A stretch of DNA of 64,000 nt, from positions 1-64,000 of the forward strand of contig JACKQL020000047.1 of NCBI GenBank assembly GCA_018296165.2, written 5' to 3'. Shown here in pieces: positions 36,187 to 47,229 of the stretch; positions within the stretch are counted from its first letter, which is position 1; each line of letters opens with the position of its first letter. The notes under the pieces were generated by a model, which had not been told where the DNA came from, did not search any database, and saw only the letters and a program-made list of their open reading frames with translations. Position numbers and translations under genes: made by a program. Source of the stretch: Termitomyces sp. T153 (lineage: Eukaryota; Basidiomycota; Agaricomycetes; Agaricales; Lyophyllaceae).

Positions 36187-36565
36187 TGTTAGGGGACTTC
36201 CATTTCCAACCTCTGTGACTGGTTCCAGCACCTCTGCAGCTTGTTTGACATCTCTGGGGCTCTTTCTAGAACCCCAGAGATCTCTGGAAAACTGTGGATA
36301 ACTGCAGAGTTCTCCATATCACCTCAGCAATCATTGCTCTAGAGTTAGGAGCAGCTCTGGTCTTCTGTACAGTAGTTCCCATGCCTCTGCCACCTGCTGA
36401 TGCACTGCACTGAGCAGTGGGGATCCTTAGACTTGTTCTCTTTGGATTACCCTCTGCTAGGTGATTAGTTACTGATTGTATTGTTGTCTACTCCACTAAT
36501 ATACTTTGGATTCTCCTCTGCTAGCTGTGTGACTCTAATATGCTGCTCCAGAGGTTGCTCTTACA
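36187..36565 (+). repeat. 5' LTR of copy D
   Basis: 379 bp, TGTTAGGGGACTTCC...GGTTGCTCTTACA. The transcript-start candidate AGACTTGTTCT is at 36429-36439. Confidence 0.9.
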
Positions 36566-36567
36566 GC

Positions 36568-36578
36568 AGAACAAGTCT
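36568..36578 (+). promoter_or_regulatory. Putative self-priming primer-binding site of copy D
   Basis: AGAACAAGTCT, two bases after the LTR, is complementary over exactly 11 nt to AGACTTGTTCT at 36429-36439; the match ends on both sides. Confidence 0.6.
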
Positions 36579-36671
36579 CCAAAAACTGGTCTGAAAGCCC
36601 CTCATAACCACAAGGAACTTCTGAACTGCTATCCATTGCTTCCCCACCAGGATTAAACACTGTGGAGTTCT

Positions 36672-37895
36672 ATGTCTCAGCTTACCAATCCAGACACACC
36701 CTTTGAGGCCTCAGCCCTGCAGGATGAAGCCTGGACTTGCCTGCTACACTTAGAAACCCAGGTGCAATTAACGCAATCATCTCTCACCCACCATACTACC
36801 AAACTCTCTACCCCCTGTCAAACAACAGATCTTATCTCCCAATCACTCCAGGCATTGCTCAAATGCCTAACTCCTAACTCCACCCCTCTCACAGCTGCAG
36901 AACCAGGCCCAACCCCCTCTGCACCTATCCCCACAGCTCTAGTGACCCTACAGCCACAGATTCCATGTCTGGTGCTACCAGATGCATATGATGGTGCCCA
37001 CTCCAGCAGGAAGCAATTCCTGCAGTCCTGCCTCACTTAAATTCACCTCAGTAGGGATGCCTTTCACTCTGATGCATTGAAAATAGCCTGGGTGCTGTCA
37101 TACATAAAGTCCAGATATGCCTCCACCTATGCACTGTGAGCTTTACATTGCTCCAGAGGCATTGGAAGTTTTCTAGACTGGGCCACCTTTGAGAAGGACT
37201 TCCATGCAGAGTTCTTCTCATTAGACCCTACCAAGACTGTGGCCTTGACACTACATGATAGAGAGCAATATGGGCAGGGAAAGCATACACTGGATGAGTA
37301 CATTGACTCATTCCAGGCTCTGGTCAAGCAGGCCACTTACCCTAATGGCCTTCAACTATGCCTCACTATCCTGGATGGCTTGCACCCTGCACTGGTGGAA
37401 TGCATCAACAATCTGGCAGAGGGTTGCCCTGACAATGAAAAGATTGCATCATAGTATGAAGTGGCCCAGGTCTAATAGAAACTCATGGAGATCTGGAGGG
37501 AGCTCCACCATCCACACACTGCACTGCACCCTGCTTCAATCAGCAACTTCTGCCACCCTGCACCTGCTTGCACAATGCTGGCCCTTACTCTGGCCATCCT
37601 TGCAGCATGCCCCCTGCTGCTAGGGATTCCTATGGATGTGGACACTACCAGGCAGCTCAATGCTGCCCCACTGCTGTGCCAGAGATGCCAGAAGCCTGGG
37701 CACTTTGCACAGCACTGCCCCCTAGGCCTGGAGGTATGCTACCTCTCTATAGCAGAGCAGGAGGAACTCCTCCTGCAGCTCCTGGCCATAAAGGACACTA
37801 CTAGAGCTCCATTGCTGGACAAGCCTATGCTTGAGTTGACCCCAGGGGAGATCAGTGCATGCACCTCACTCCTGGAGCTGGAGGAGGATTTTTAG
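36672..37895 (+). pseudogene. gag: gag of copy D
   Basis: Starts MSQLTNPDTPFEASALQDEA. The capsid region is broken near 37040-37240 and again near 37452. The last 136 codons (37485-37895) hold the knuckle CQRCQKPGHFAQHC (CX2CX4HX4C) and the LTPGEISACTSLLELEEDF tail, ending at TAG 37893-37895. Equivalent to the gag of copy B. Confidence 0.85.
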
Positions 37896-38107
37896 TTGAG
37901 CAACAGATGAGGTGTATGCCTCCATTGCTGAGTGCTAACAGGTTCTCATGTCTGTCAATAGAAAATGAAACTGCCTTTTCCAACGCCCTTCATTCTGAAA
38001 CAGAGGAACCTCAACACTCCCCTCCAGAGCTCCTGCTAAGCTCCCCAACACCTCTGAAGGTCCATTGGCATGGCCTCACCTGGGCACATCAAATGCCCTG
38101 ACAGTAC

Positions 38108-38605
38108 ATGATGGCTTCTAGCCTGTCCACCAACTCTCTGCATCTTGATGTGGTGATTGAGATGACAGACACCCAGCAAACCCATGGAGTCATGGCTCTT
38201 CTGAATAGTGGAGCAACAGGACTGTTTCTGGACTCAGAGTTTGTCAAATGCCATGGCCTGACCACACAGCCCCTCCCCAAGCCCATTCTAGTCTACAACA
38301 TTGATGGAATGCCTAATAAAGCAGGTGCCATCAACTCCATGGTTGATCTGGTCCTCCACTATTGGAACCATGCAGAGCACACTGTGTTTTCTATCACCAG
38401 CCTGGGTAGACAGGACATGATCCTTGGTTTCACATGGCTCTGCAAGCATGACCCCAAGGTCAATTGGACCAAAGGAGAGGTAACCATGAGCAGGTGCCCC
38501 CAAAAGTGCTCTGCCTGTGCTGCAGAGGACAGGGCAGAGTGCTGGGCCCAAGTTAAGAACATGCAGCCATCTGCACATGTTGTGCTGGCCCTCTCTCCTT
38601 CATAG
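38108..38605 (+). pseudogene. Protease of copy D with Asn at the active site
   Basis: 165 codons open. ALLNSGATGLFLDSEFVKCH carries Asn where retropepsins have the catalytic Asp; DMILGFTWLCKHDPKVNWTK is the conserved second half. Inactive as read. Confidence 0.85.
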
Positions 38606-38757
38606 ATCTAGACCTCCTGGATCCCCTGCCTCTGGCATTCTCTTGTAGAGAGGCTCTCTATGAGGATGACTAGAGCAGTGGTGGAGCCCCAGAGGAGGAG
38701 TGCAGAAGGGAGTTTGGTGGTGTACATGAGCCAGAGTTTCCAGACAAAGCAGTAGAA

Positions 38758-41275
38758 GTGGAAGATTGGATCTATGCAACCACCATACACCTGCTGCCCT
38801 CTGTTGCAGAGATTCAGGCTAGCCAGACCATGTCCCAGCAGCTGGCCCAGGCATTTGCTGCCAATGCCATGCTCCGAGAGTTCCAGGACATGGTACTTCC
38901 CTACCTCCATGCATTTGAGGATGTGTTCTCAAAAGCCACATTTGACTCACTTCTGAAGTGCAAGAGGTGGGACCATGCCATTGAACTGCTGCCAGATTCC
39001 ACACCCTCCAGCTATAAGGTCTACCCACTTGCACTCAGAGAGCAGAAGGAGCTCAATGCATTCCTGCAGGAAAACCTAGACTCCAGTCACATCTGCTCTT
39101 CCAAGTCTCTGATGGCCTCTCTAGTCTTCTTCATCAAGAAGAAGGATGGCTCACTCTAACTGGTCCAGAACTACTAGGTTCTCAATGCCATGACAGTGAA
39201 GAACCATTACCCCCTCCCCCTCATCTCCAAGCTCATCAACAACCTCTGGGGTGCATGATACTTCACTAAATTGGATGTCTGGTGGGGTTATAACAATGTG
39301 TGCATCTAGGAAGGAGACAAGTGGAAGGCTGCCTTCTGGACCAACCGGGGGTTGTTTAAACCACTTGTTATGTTCTTTGGACTCACCAATAGCCCTGCCA
39401 CCTTTCAGACCATGATGAACAACATCTTCTGAGACCTCATAGCAGAGGGCATAGTGTGTGTATACTTTGACAACATCCTCATCTATACCAAAACACTAGA
39501 GGAAAACTGTCAGATCACTTGCCTTGTTCTGGAAGGCCTCTGCCAGCACCAGCTCTACCTCAAGCTGGAGAAGTGTGAGTTTGAACAGACCTGAATCAAA
39601 TACCTTGGCCTGATCATCTTGCACAGAGCTGCAGAAATGGACTAAGTGAAGGTAGCAGGTGTGGCAGAGTGGCCAGAGCCCCAGAACCAGAAGAAGGTGC
39701 AGGCATTCCTTGGTTTTGCAAACTTCTACTGGAGATTCATCAAGGACTTCTTGCATCATGACCATCTGCTATTTGACCTCACTGGAAAGGATGTTACATG
39801 GAGTTGGGGACCCTCTGGAGCAGACAGCCTTCAACACTCTCAAGCACACCATGACCTCTGGATCCATCCTCCTCTTCCCAGATGACAACTCTCCCTTCCG
39901 GGTAGAAGCTGACAGCTCTGACTTTGCCACTGGGGCTGTGCTCTTGCAGCAGTCTCCAGAGGATGGGAAGTGGCATCCAGTGGCCTTTTACTTCAAGAGC
40001 CTGAATGCAGTGGAGTGGAACTACAAGATCCATGACAAGGAGATGCTGGACATCATCTGGTTGCTTGAGGAGTAGTGGCACTTCCTGAAAGGCATGCAGC
40101 ACAGGTTTGAGGTCTGGACAGATAACAAGAACCTTAAATACTTCTGGACAGCCAAGAAGCTCAATTGCTGGCAGGCCCAGTGGTCCCTTTACCTTGCCAA
40201 CTTTGACTTCTCTTTGCACCACAAGCCTGGCCAGAGCATGGGGAAACCAGATGCCCTGTCCTGGAGAGCAGACCATGGCACAGGGGAGGAGGATAACAGC
40301 AACATTGTGCTCCTCCACCCTGAACTGTTTGCAGTCTGAGCCATGGAGGGTCTAGCTGTTGAGGGAGCAGAAGTGGACATTCTCCAGAACATATGGCAGA
40401 GTAATTGGGACAGCCAGCAAGAGGAACTTGTGGTGCAAGTAGCTTGGATGCTAAAGTTGGGGCATACCACTGGTGCTAAGGCAGTCTGCACAGATGAATG
40501 GGCCCTCTGAGATGGAATCCTGACCTTCTAAGACTGTATCTATGTCCCCAACATTCCAGAGCTCCATCGGAGAATTGTGGAGCAACACCATGACTCCCAC
40601 ATTGCAGGGCACCCCAGACAGTGGAAGACACTGGAGCTAGCATCATGGAACTACTAGTGGCCCCAGATGTCCTGGTATATTGGATCCTACACTAGTACAT
40701 GCAATCTCTGCCTCCAGACCAAGCCTCAACACCAACTCTCCTATGGACAGTTACACCCACTGCCCATGCCTGCAGAACAATGGAGCATGGCTTCTGTGGA
40801 CTTCATTGTAGAGCTCCCTGACATCCACAGTTATGATGCAATTATAGTGGTGGTAGACCTGTATGGCAAGCAAGCACACTTCATTCCAACCCACACCACC
40901 TGCTCCACCATGGGTTCTACAAACCTGTACCAAAGGAATGTCTGGAAGCTCCATGGCCTCTCTGATGCCTACATCTCTGATCAGGGACCACAATTTGTGG
41001 TGGAGTTCACCAGGGAGCTCCACCAACTGCTCGGAGTGAAGCTCCACACCTCCACTGCCTACCACCTGCAGTCCAACAGCCAGACCAAATGCATAAACCA
41101 GGAATTAGAGCAGTACCTCCACCTCTTTTGCAATGAGTGCCAGGATGACTGGGACAAACTCCTCCCTGATGCCAAGTTCCAATACAACAACCATGTTCAT
41201 GCATCCACCCAGTTCTCCCCATTCTTCCTCAACATGGGATGGCATCTGTGCATGGGTTTTGAACCCTGGGCCTGA
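38758..41275 (+). pseudogene. pol: RT, RNase H and integrase of copy D
   Basis: The pre-RT frame 38758-39159 ends FFIKKKDGSL then stop. RT continues in pieces to about 39760, with [18 protein letters not shown], then a stop, and VYFDNILIYTK (YFDN for YxDD). RNase H at about 39860-40340 shows FATGAVLLQQ, YKIHDKEMLDIIW and WTDNKNLKYF. Integrase: HHCC finger at 40560-40730 (HHDSHIAGHPRQW, then CNLCLQTK). The core is open at 40667-41275 (202 codons) with VDFIVELPD, SDQGPQFVVEFTREL and NQELEQYL, i.e. D, D, E. Confidence 0.9.
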
Positions 41276-41671
41276 CCCTTGGAGAATGAGGCAGTAAACA
41301 AATTTGTGGACCAAATGAGGAGGTCACAGGAGGAGGCCTGAGCAGTACTGGCAAAGGCAAAGAATGACATGGTGCAATACTACAACCACAGGAGGACCCC
41401 AGAGCACAAATATCAGTCCAGAGATCAAGTCTACCTAGATGCCTCTGACATTATGACTACCCAGCCCTCAAAAAAGCTGTCACACCATCAGTTGGGACCC
41501 TTCACAGTGGAACAACAGGTAGGACCCTTGGCCTATTGACTCTGGCTCCCCATGGGGATGTGCCAGCTTCATCTGGTGTTCAATATGGTCAAACTGACTC
41601 CAGCCCCTAAGGATCCTATTTTGGGGCATTGTCTGCCACCTCCATCACCCCCCATGGTGGTCAACAACAAT

Positions 41672-41846
41672 GAGGAGTATGAGGTGGAGGAAATCCTGGA
41701 TAGCTGTTTATTCTGGAGATGACTACAGTACAAGGTAAAGTGGAAAGGCTATGGGATTAAGGATATCTCCTGGGAGCCATGGGAGAACATGCATGCCTCC
41801 AGACTCATGAAGGAGTTGCACTGGAGACATCCAGATGCCCCACACA
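41672..41846 (+). pseudogene. Chromodomain of copy D
   Basis: EEYEVEEILDSCLFWR, stop, LQYKVKWKGYGIKDISWEPW, a clear chromodomain with its aromatic cage residues Y, W and W, broken by one stop. It places the element among chromoviruses. Confidence 0.85.
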
Positions 41847-41943
41847 CTATGTGAGGAATCTACCCTATCTCACCAGCAGACCAAGCAAGCAGGGACTTCT
41901 TTTACTCCATGCATTGAGGTGCTGCATGCTAGAGGGGGGTTGA

Positions 41944-42252
41944 TGTCAGGGGACTTCCATTTCCAACCTCCATGACTAGTTCCAGCACTTCTGCAGTTCT
42001 CTGTATTACCTCAGCAATCATTGCCCTAGGGTTAGGAGCAGCTTTGGTCTTCTGTACAGTAGTTCCCATGCCTCTGCCACCTGCTGATGCACTGTGCTGA
42101 GCAGCAGGGATCCTCAGACTTGATCTCTTTAGATTCATCTCTACTAGGTAATTAGTTACTGATTGTATTGTTGTCTACTCTGCTAATATACTTTGGATTC
42201 CCCTCTGCTAGCTGTGTGACTCCAATCTGCCACTCTGGAGGTTGCCCTTACA
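41944..42252 (+). repeat. 3' LTR of copy D (69-bp internal deletion)
   Basis: 309 bp, TGTCAGGGGACTTCC...TTGCCCTTACA, preceded by AGAGGGGGGTTGA. The deletion lies between two CTGCAG copies that are separated by about 70 bp in the 5' LTR. AGACTTGTTCT is mutated to AGACTTGATCT. The LTR of copy E has the same deletion and the same mutation. Confidence 0.92.
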
Positions 42253-42900
42253 GTTGGACTCAATGGGGTGTCAGGTACAAGTCCAGAAGCAAGTATTGGA
42301 AGTGCAGGTAAGCAGAGGCTATGCAAGTGATGGAAGTGGAGCCAGAGTTTGTTTAAAGAATATTTGAGGTTTGTAATTGTAAGCATGGAGTTCATAAAGG
42401 TGTTAATATTGAGGGGATGTGAACACAATGGAAAAAGTGGAGTTGAATGAGACAAGATGGAGTTGAGACAAGATCAAGATGGGAATGAAAATAGATTCAA
42501 GCAGAGATATGAAACAATAACAAAACAATAACAGAGATGGAGACACAACAAGACTGGGAGACTGAGTTAAGACTGGGAGACTGGGGGAAAGGGAAATATA
42601 ACATGGAACACAAAACACAAGAGGGAAACAATCAGACCATAGGTAATGTTAAGCAATATCAAGACTAGAGTACTGGATGCTACTCAATGACTTATATACT
42701 GACTACTAGAGACCTTTGGGGAACAGTGGGTCTGGTGGTGGGGCTCATCAGAGAGCCGTGCAGAGTTGACAGGTGTCAGTTGTGATCAGGGGATGGGCCA
42801 CAGTGATATTCTGATGGGATCAGTTGAGGATGCAGGCTGTCCCAGAGTTATTGTGATGCTCTAGAGTTGGTCATGTAAACCAGAGTGATGAGCTGGTGAT
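42253..42900 (-). repeat. Old family-2 LTR, inner part (left of element F)
   Basis: On the minus strand it contains GTCAGTATATAAGTCATTG (TATA) and AGTCTTGATATTGC near 42660, as in other family-2 LTRs. The 3' end is lost at the edge of copy D. The other part is 49987-50245; the two are separated by element F and share its target duplication GTGAT. Confidence 0.8.
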
Positions 42901-44036
42901 TGTCATGACCCATTTCCTGAAGCCCCGTACACCGCCTGACAAACCCCCGCTCCCCCAGAACCCCCCCCCAATGCTTCGTTGAACTTCCCCAGCACTCCAC
43001 GCCTACTCCGGCTAACTCCAGCACCTTCTCAGCTAACTCCAACGGCCTCCTGGCCAACTCCGACATCTTCCCCGCAGTCACCAGCGCTTCCCCTGGAATT
43101 CCTGAGCCCCTGGGACCACTCCCCCGCCATGCCTGACCCCATTACACGTCATCAACTCAACACCCTGGCTTCCCCGACTTACCCTGGAGTATCATGACAG
43201 CCTTGGAATGGACTGCGTCGCAATTGATCCCATCAACATATCAATGCGGCCCACCCTCTGATCATAACCAACACCCGTCGACTCTGTTGAGCTCCGCCAA
43301 GCCCCACCACCACAGCCAATGCCCCTGGAGCTCTTCAGTAGTCAGTATATAAGACATAGAGTAGCTCTTCGTACTCTAGTCTTGATATTGCTTAACATTA
43401 CCTATGGTCTGATTGGTTCCTTCTTGTGTTTTGTGTTTTGTGTCTCGTGTTTCATTTTCCTTATTCTCAGTCTCCTGGTCTTATCTCGTCTCTGTTCCAT
43501 TATCTTTTCATTATCATTCCGTGTCTCCGCCTGAATCTATTCTTGTTTTCATCTCATCTCCGTCTTGTTTTGTTTGACTCCGCCTCATCCCATTTGATTC
43601 TGTCTATTGTGCTCAAGTCCTCGACTGTAACATCCTCACAAACTCTGCAATTACAATTACAAACCACCGATGCTCGTTACCACCCCTGGACCCTGCTATA
43701 CACTCAGCTCCAAACCCCATCAATCCCTGTTGATCCCCCATCAGAACTCCAGCTCTGCTCCTGTCATCTGCGTAGCCTCTGCCTCCTCCACACCCACAGT
43801 ACTCACACACAGACTCATGCCTGAACCCTGCCAAGTCCGTCCCCCTTTCCCGCAACCCATCCTCTACTCCTCCGGACCTCCCTGGACTTGCTCGGATCAA
43901 TCTCCCCTGGCTATCCTCACAAGTCCCCAGTGCTTGGACCATCTCTGAATGCTTGGTTGTCAGTGCAGGGAATCACGTTCGCCTAGTAAGGACTCGCCCA
44001 GTATAGCTGAGCCCCTGTGGTCAGCGGAACCTGACA
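42901..44036 (+). repeat. 5' LTR of element F
   Basis: 1136 bp, TGTCATGACC...GGAACCTGACA. TATATAAG at 43346-43353. It appears identical to the 3' LTR over about 0.85 kb in the middle; the dozen or so differences seen lie in the first 190 bp and last 65 bp and look like transitions. Confidence 0.93.
43346..43389 (+). promoter_or_regulatory. LTR promoter of element F: TATA box and predicted transcript start
   Basis: TATATAAG at 43346-43353, and AGTCTTGATATT at 43378-43389, 32 bp after the first T of the box, the normal TATA-to-start spacing. That 12-mer is the complement of the PBS. Confidence 0.65.
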
Positions 44037-44037
44037 T

Positions 44038-44049
44038 AATATCAAGACT
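44038..44049 (+). promoter_or_regulatory. Putative self-priming primer-binding site of element F
   Basis: AATATCAAGACT begins one base after the LTR and pairs perfectly with AGTCTTGATATT at 43378-43389. Confidence 0.65.
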
Positions 44050-47000
44050 CTCCCTTACCCCACTCGTGATGTCCGCACTAACCCCACACACACATCCGAC
44101 AAACACCCCAATGTCTATGACTGGCCCATGCCTAGAAACCACTATGATTCATATGGCCCTGCCCAATTTGCCAAGGCACATTGAGTCGTGGATCTGACAC
44201 AAAATGTCCCTTCCACCCCGGTTACATCCATACAATGGCTCTATCCATGGACACATGGACACCCTCTTACAGCTCTCACACCCCCCCCACCATCTCCCCC
44301 AGCTCCGCCCTTGCAAGAGGCTGACTCTGACATCACCCAAAACCCCGGCGACAATTCAACCCAGTGCTCAACAACTTCTCTGACACTGCACCCTCACCCT
44401 CCAACTCACAGCAGCCCCATGCACCATTGGGAACAGATCCAGCAGGTTCCTGACAATATCGAGTCTGTCCACAACCCCAATAGCAGAACCCCACCACCGG
44501 ATCATCCGACTTTCACACTCATCCCTGAGAAGGTCCACCCTCTAAAACTAGCCCTGCCGCCGACTGGAATCAAACCCAACCCAGCAACCCCATCCACAAT
44601 GACACAAGATTCCGAGACCAACGCTAACCCCCAATTACAGAACCCACTTCCAGGATCAGTTAGGACCCCCTGGTTGACTCAGCCATCACCTCCACCAACA
44701 AATGAAGGGGCCCCAACACCTCCGACCTGACTCCAACAATCCCGGAACAAGACCAAGGAATCCCTGAGCTTCTAGGAATGGCTACGCACCCCCACCCTGC
44801 TGCTTGAAGCACAGCCCAGAGTTCACGAGAAGAACCCCGGCACCCCGACCTCAACAAAGAACAACTCTGGACCCCCACCCACACCCTCTCCTGTACAATC
44901 CGGAAACCCTGACATTAAAGACCCTTGATGCCAACCCTCCCTGCACACCACCCCCAGATGAAAACTCCACCACCAGACTCTGCCACCTCCCACAAAGTAA
45001 ACCCCAGCACAGGAGTTACCCCAAACTAACTATAGAAGAAATGGCCCTACCATGAAGTAGTTCCCAAAGTACTCTAAAATCGCTGACCTGTTCACATAAG
45101 GAAGGGAGAAGCCCCACCATCATCCCAGAGACGGCCAATCAACCCACTCAAACGTCCTGATGAGCCAAGAGCATATGCTCCAACATCCAGGGGGGACTCC
45201 CCTGCCAGGACCAATGACCCAAATAACCCTGTGCTGACTTGAAGCTGCCCCGATCCACCCCTCTGACCCACTCCAGATTCTAGCAACACGACTCTGGGGC
45301 CCCCACTCCAACTCCAATATCCAACCAAGGGGACCTACGATGCCAGCCCCCCACCCCGTACACCCTGCCCCTATGCCGGAAGATGTCTATCAAGCAGGGA
45401 CTGCATCAACGGAGTAACCTGAAACAAACCCCATGCAAAGTAATCTCCCAGAGTACCCTAAAAGTTGCTGATGCCTTCCCCAAGAAGCAAGCGGTGCCTT
45501 TCCCCACTGCCACCCCCACATTTGCAACAACCTCTGGGCCGCTCCGGAACACAAATGAAGAGTTGCCTCAACCCCGCCGTGACTCCTAGGGAGTCCCACT
45601 CCAATGCCTCCCTGCGACTGACTTCCCCGCCGCCCCCCAACAATTGTGAACAACCATCTTCCCCCATCCAAGCTCAGCCCCAGGAGCCACCGCCACTCCT
45701 ACATGACAACTCTGCTGCTCTGCAAAAACCCCCCACTCCGGAGCTTCCCCTCCAATTCGCAACACAACCCCACTTACAAGTTAAGACCCAACCCCAATCC
45801 CCGCATCGACCCTGGACCCCTGGCATTCACACTTGGAACGGTGGACCAACAGAATGCACCTCAGACCCTTTTCTCTGCCTGCACCACCCCCAAAGCCAAC
45901 ACAACCAACAAACCCCCCACCCAGTGACCCTTGTATTGACTCCGGGACTGCCAACTTTTTCCCTGATGAAGGAACCACCAACCCCCAGAAGGAACAACCC
46001 TCGGAATGAGCCCTGAAGCATCTCTGCTGAGGCGAGCCATTCCCCAACCAACCCCCACACTGCCCCTGCCCAAAAGAAACATCCACCAATACAACTCCAA
46101 CAGACCTCCAAACTCAAGGGATTGTCAGAAATATGTAAGACCCCTCTGTCCATCTCTGGACTTATCTTTAGTCAGGAAAGCAATGTCATGTAGATGGCCC
46201 GGAACCTCAAATTTCAGCTCTGGACCCAAAGGAACTGGTCAGGACTGATCACCCCACACCCTGCCCCCTTGGTCATCAACACTCCGGAGCACACCAAAGC
46301 ACCACCCAAACATGCCTGCCCACAGATGCAATACTCCAGAGCACAACCTCGACCCGAACCAACACCCCGGAGCACAGCAAGCCCGATCCCAAGTGCCCTT
46401 CACTGAGCACAATACTCTGGAGCTTGCCCCGCACAACCCCACCAAATGAAAGTCTCTGGGCATCCTCAACCCAGAAATCGCAACCCTAAGGGAGTACCAC
46501 CGCCCCTATGCTGACCAATCCCACAGCACCAATGACACAGAAACCAGTCCCCTGCAAACTTACTACAGGGACCACTACCACAGGAGCTCTGCCACTAGGC
46601 TGCTAGGGACTCCCTCCTCCGACCAACTGCACCCTGAGGACAAACCTCACCCCGCCACCCCCACCATCATCAAAAAAGACCCCCGCCACCCCGCCACCTG
46701 TGTCGGCACAAAGGCTGGACCGCTGGAAGACCCCACCCCTCCTGCCAGCCACACCAACAAAAGATCAAAGCCCCGACCGCCCCAAACACATGTCAGAGAC
46801 CCAGAGGTCCACCCCCTTGTACCAGCACAATACACGTCTCCGCCGCAGACTGGGGAAAACCCCTACACCCTGGGTCCAAGACCCCAGGAGTCAAACTCAA
46901 CAACGCCACCGAAAAGCGCCACAGAACTCAGCAGGAAGACTCCCAACACCCCTGCCGAGCCTTGGAACTCTTCCTATGGCACTCCGCCCTGCCCCAACAA

Positions 47001-47229
47001 CCCCAGGGCTAGCTGACACAGATGGCACTAGTGGGCCTAACCCCCGCCTCTGGATCCACTAGGGATTCAACTCCCACCAGCACCCCTGCGTGTTTCGCTT
47101 ACCCCACCCTCACACAAATTAAAGTCTCACTTTGCACACCCAGGAATGATGAGGAAGTATTGAAGAGTATAAGAAATATATGATACAAGGCGGAATGGGG
47201 CAGCGAACTCAAAGACGACAAGAAGCGGG
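44050..47229. other. Interior of element F, C-rich, no recognised gene
   Basis: The plus strand is strongly C-rich and yields Pro/Thr-rich open frames (for example 44188-44730, 180 codons) with no domain. These look like compositional frames rather than a gene. The first ~100 bp after the PBS weakly resemble the start of the gag region of the 27.7-kb element. Confidence 0.5.

Larger units (their letters stand above)
36187..42252 (+). mobile_element. Ty3/gypsy copy D, complete but decayed and probably recombinant
   Basis: 5' LTR, PBS, gag, protease, RT, RNase H, integrase, chromodomain, polypurine tract and 3' LTR, 6066 bp. The two LTRs are 379 and 309 bp; the 3' one lacks 69 bp between CTGCAG repeats. 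Flanks GAGAA and GTTGG do not match, so there is no target duplication. From 37988 to the 3' end it is the inverted twin of copy E. Confidence 0.93.

Noticed and set aside
39794..40318. 174-codon minus-strand frame in copy D (and its mirror in E)
   Set aside because: Shadow of the RNase H coding strand; no motif of its own.
36187..42252. Classical RIP (CpA-targeted C-to-T) as cause of decay
   Set aside because: The visible loss is of CG dinucleotides with CA and TG in excess; this fits CpG methylation decay rather than ascomycete-type RIP, though dinucleotide counts were not run.
44188..44730. 180-codon plus-strand frame in element F
   Set aside because: Pro/Thr-rich low complexity from a C-rich strand, no domain and no homologous frame in the related element.
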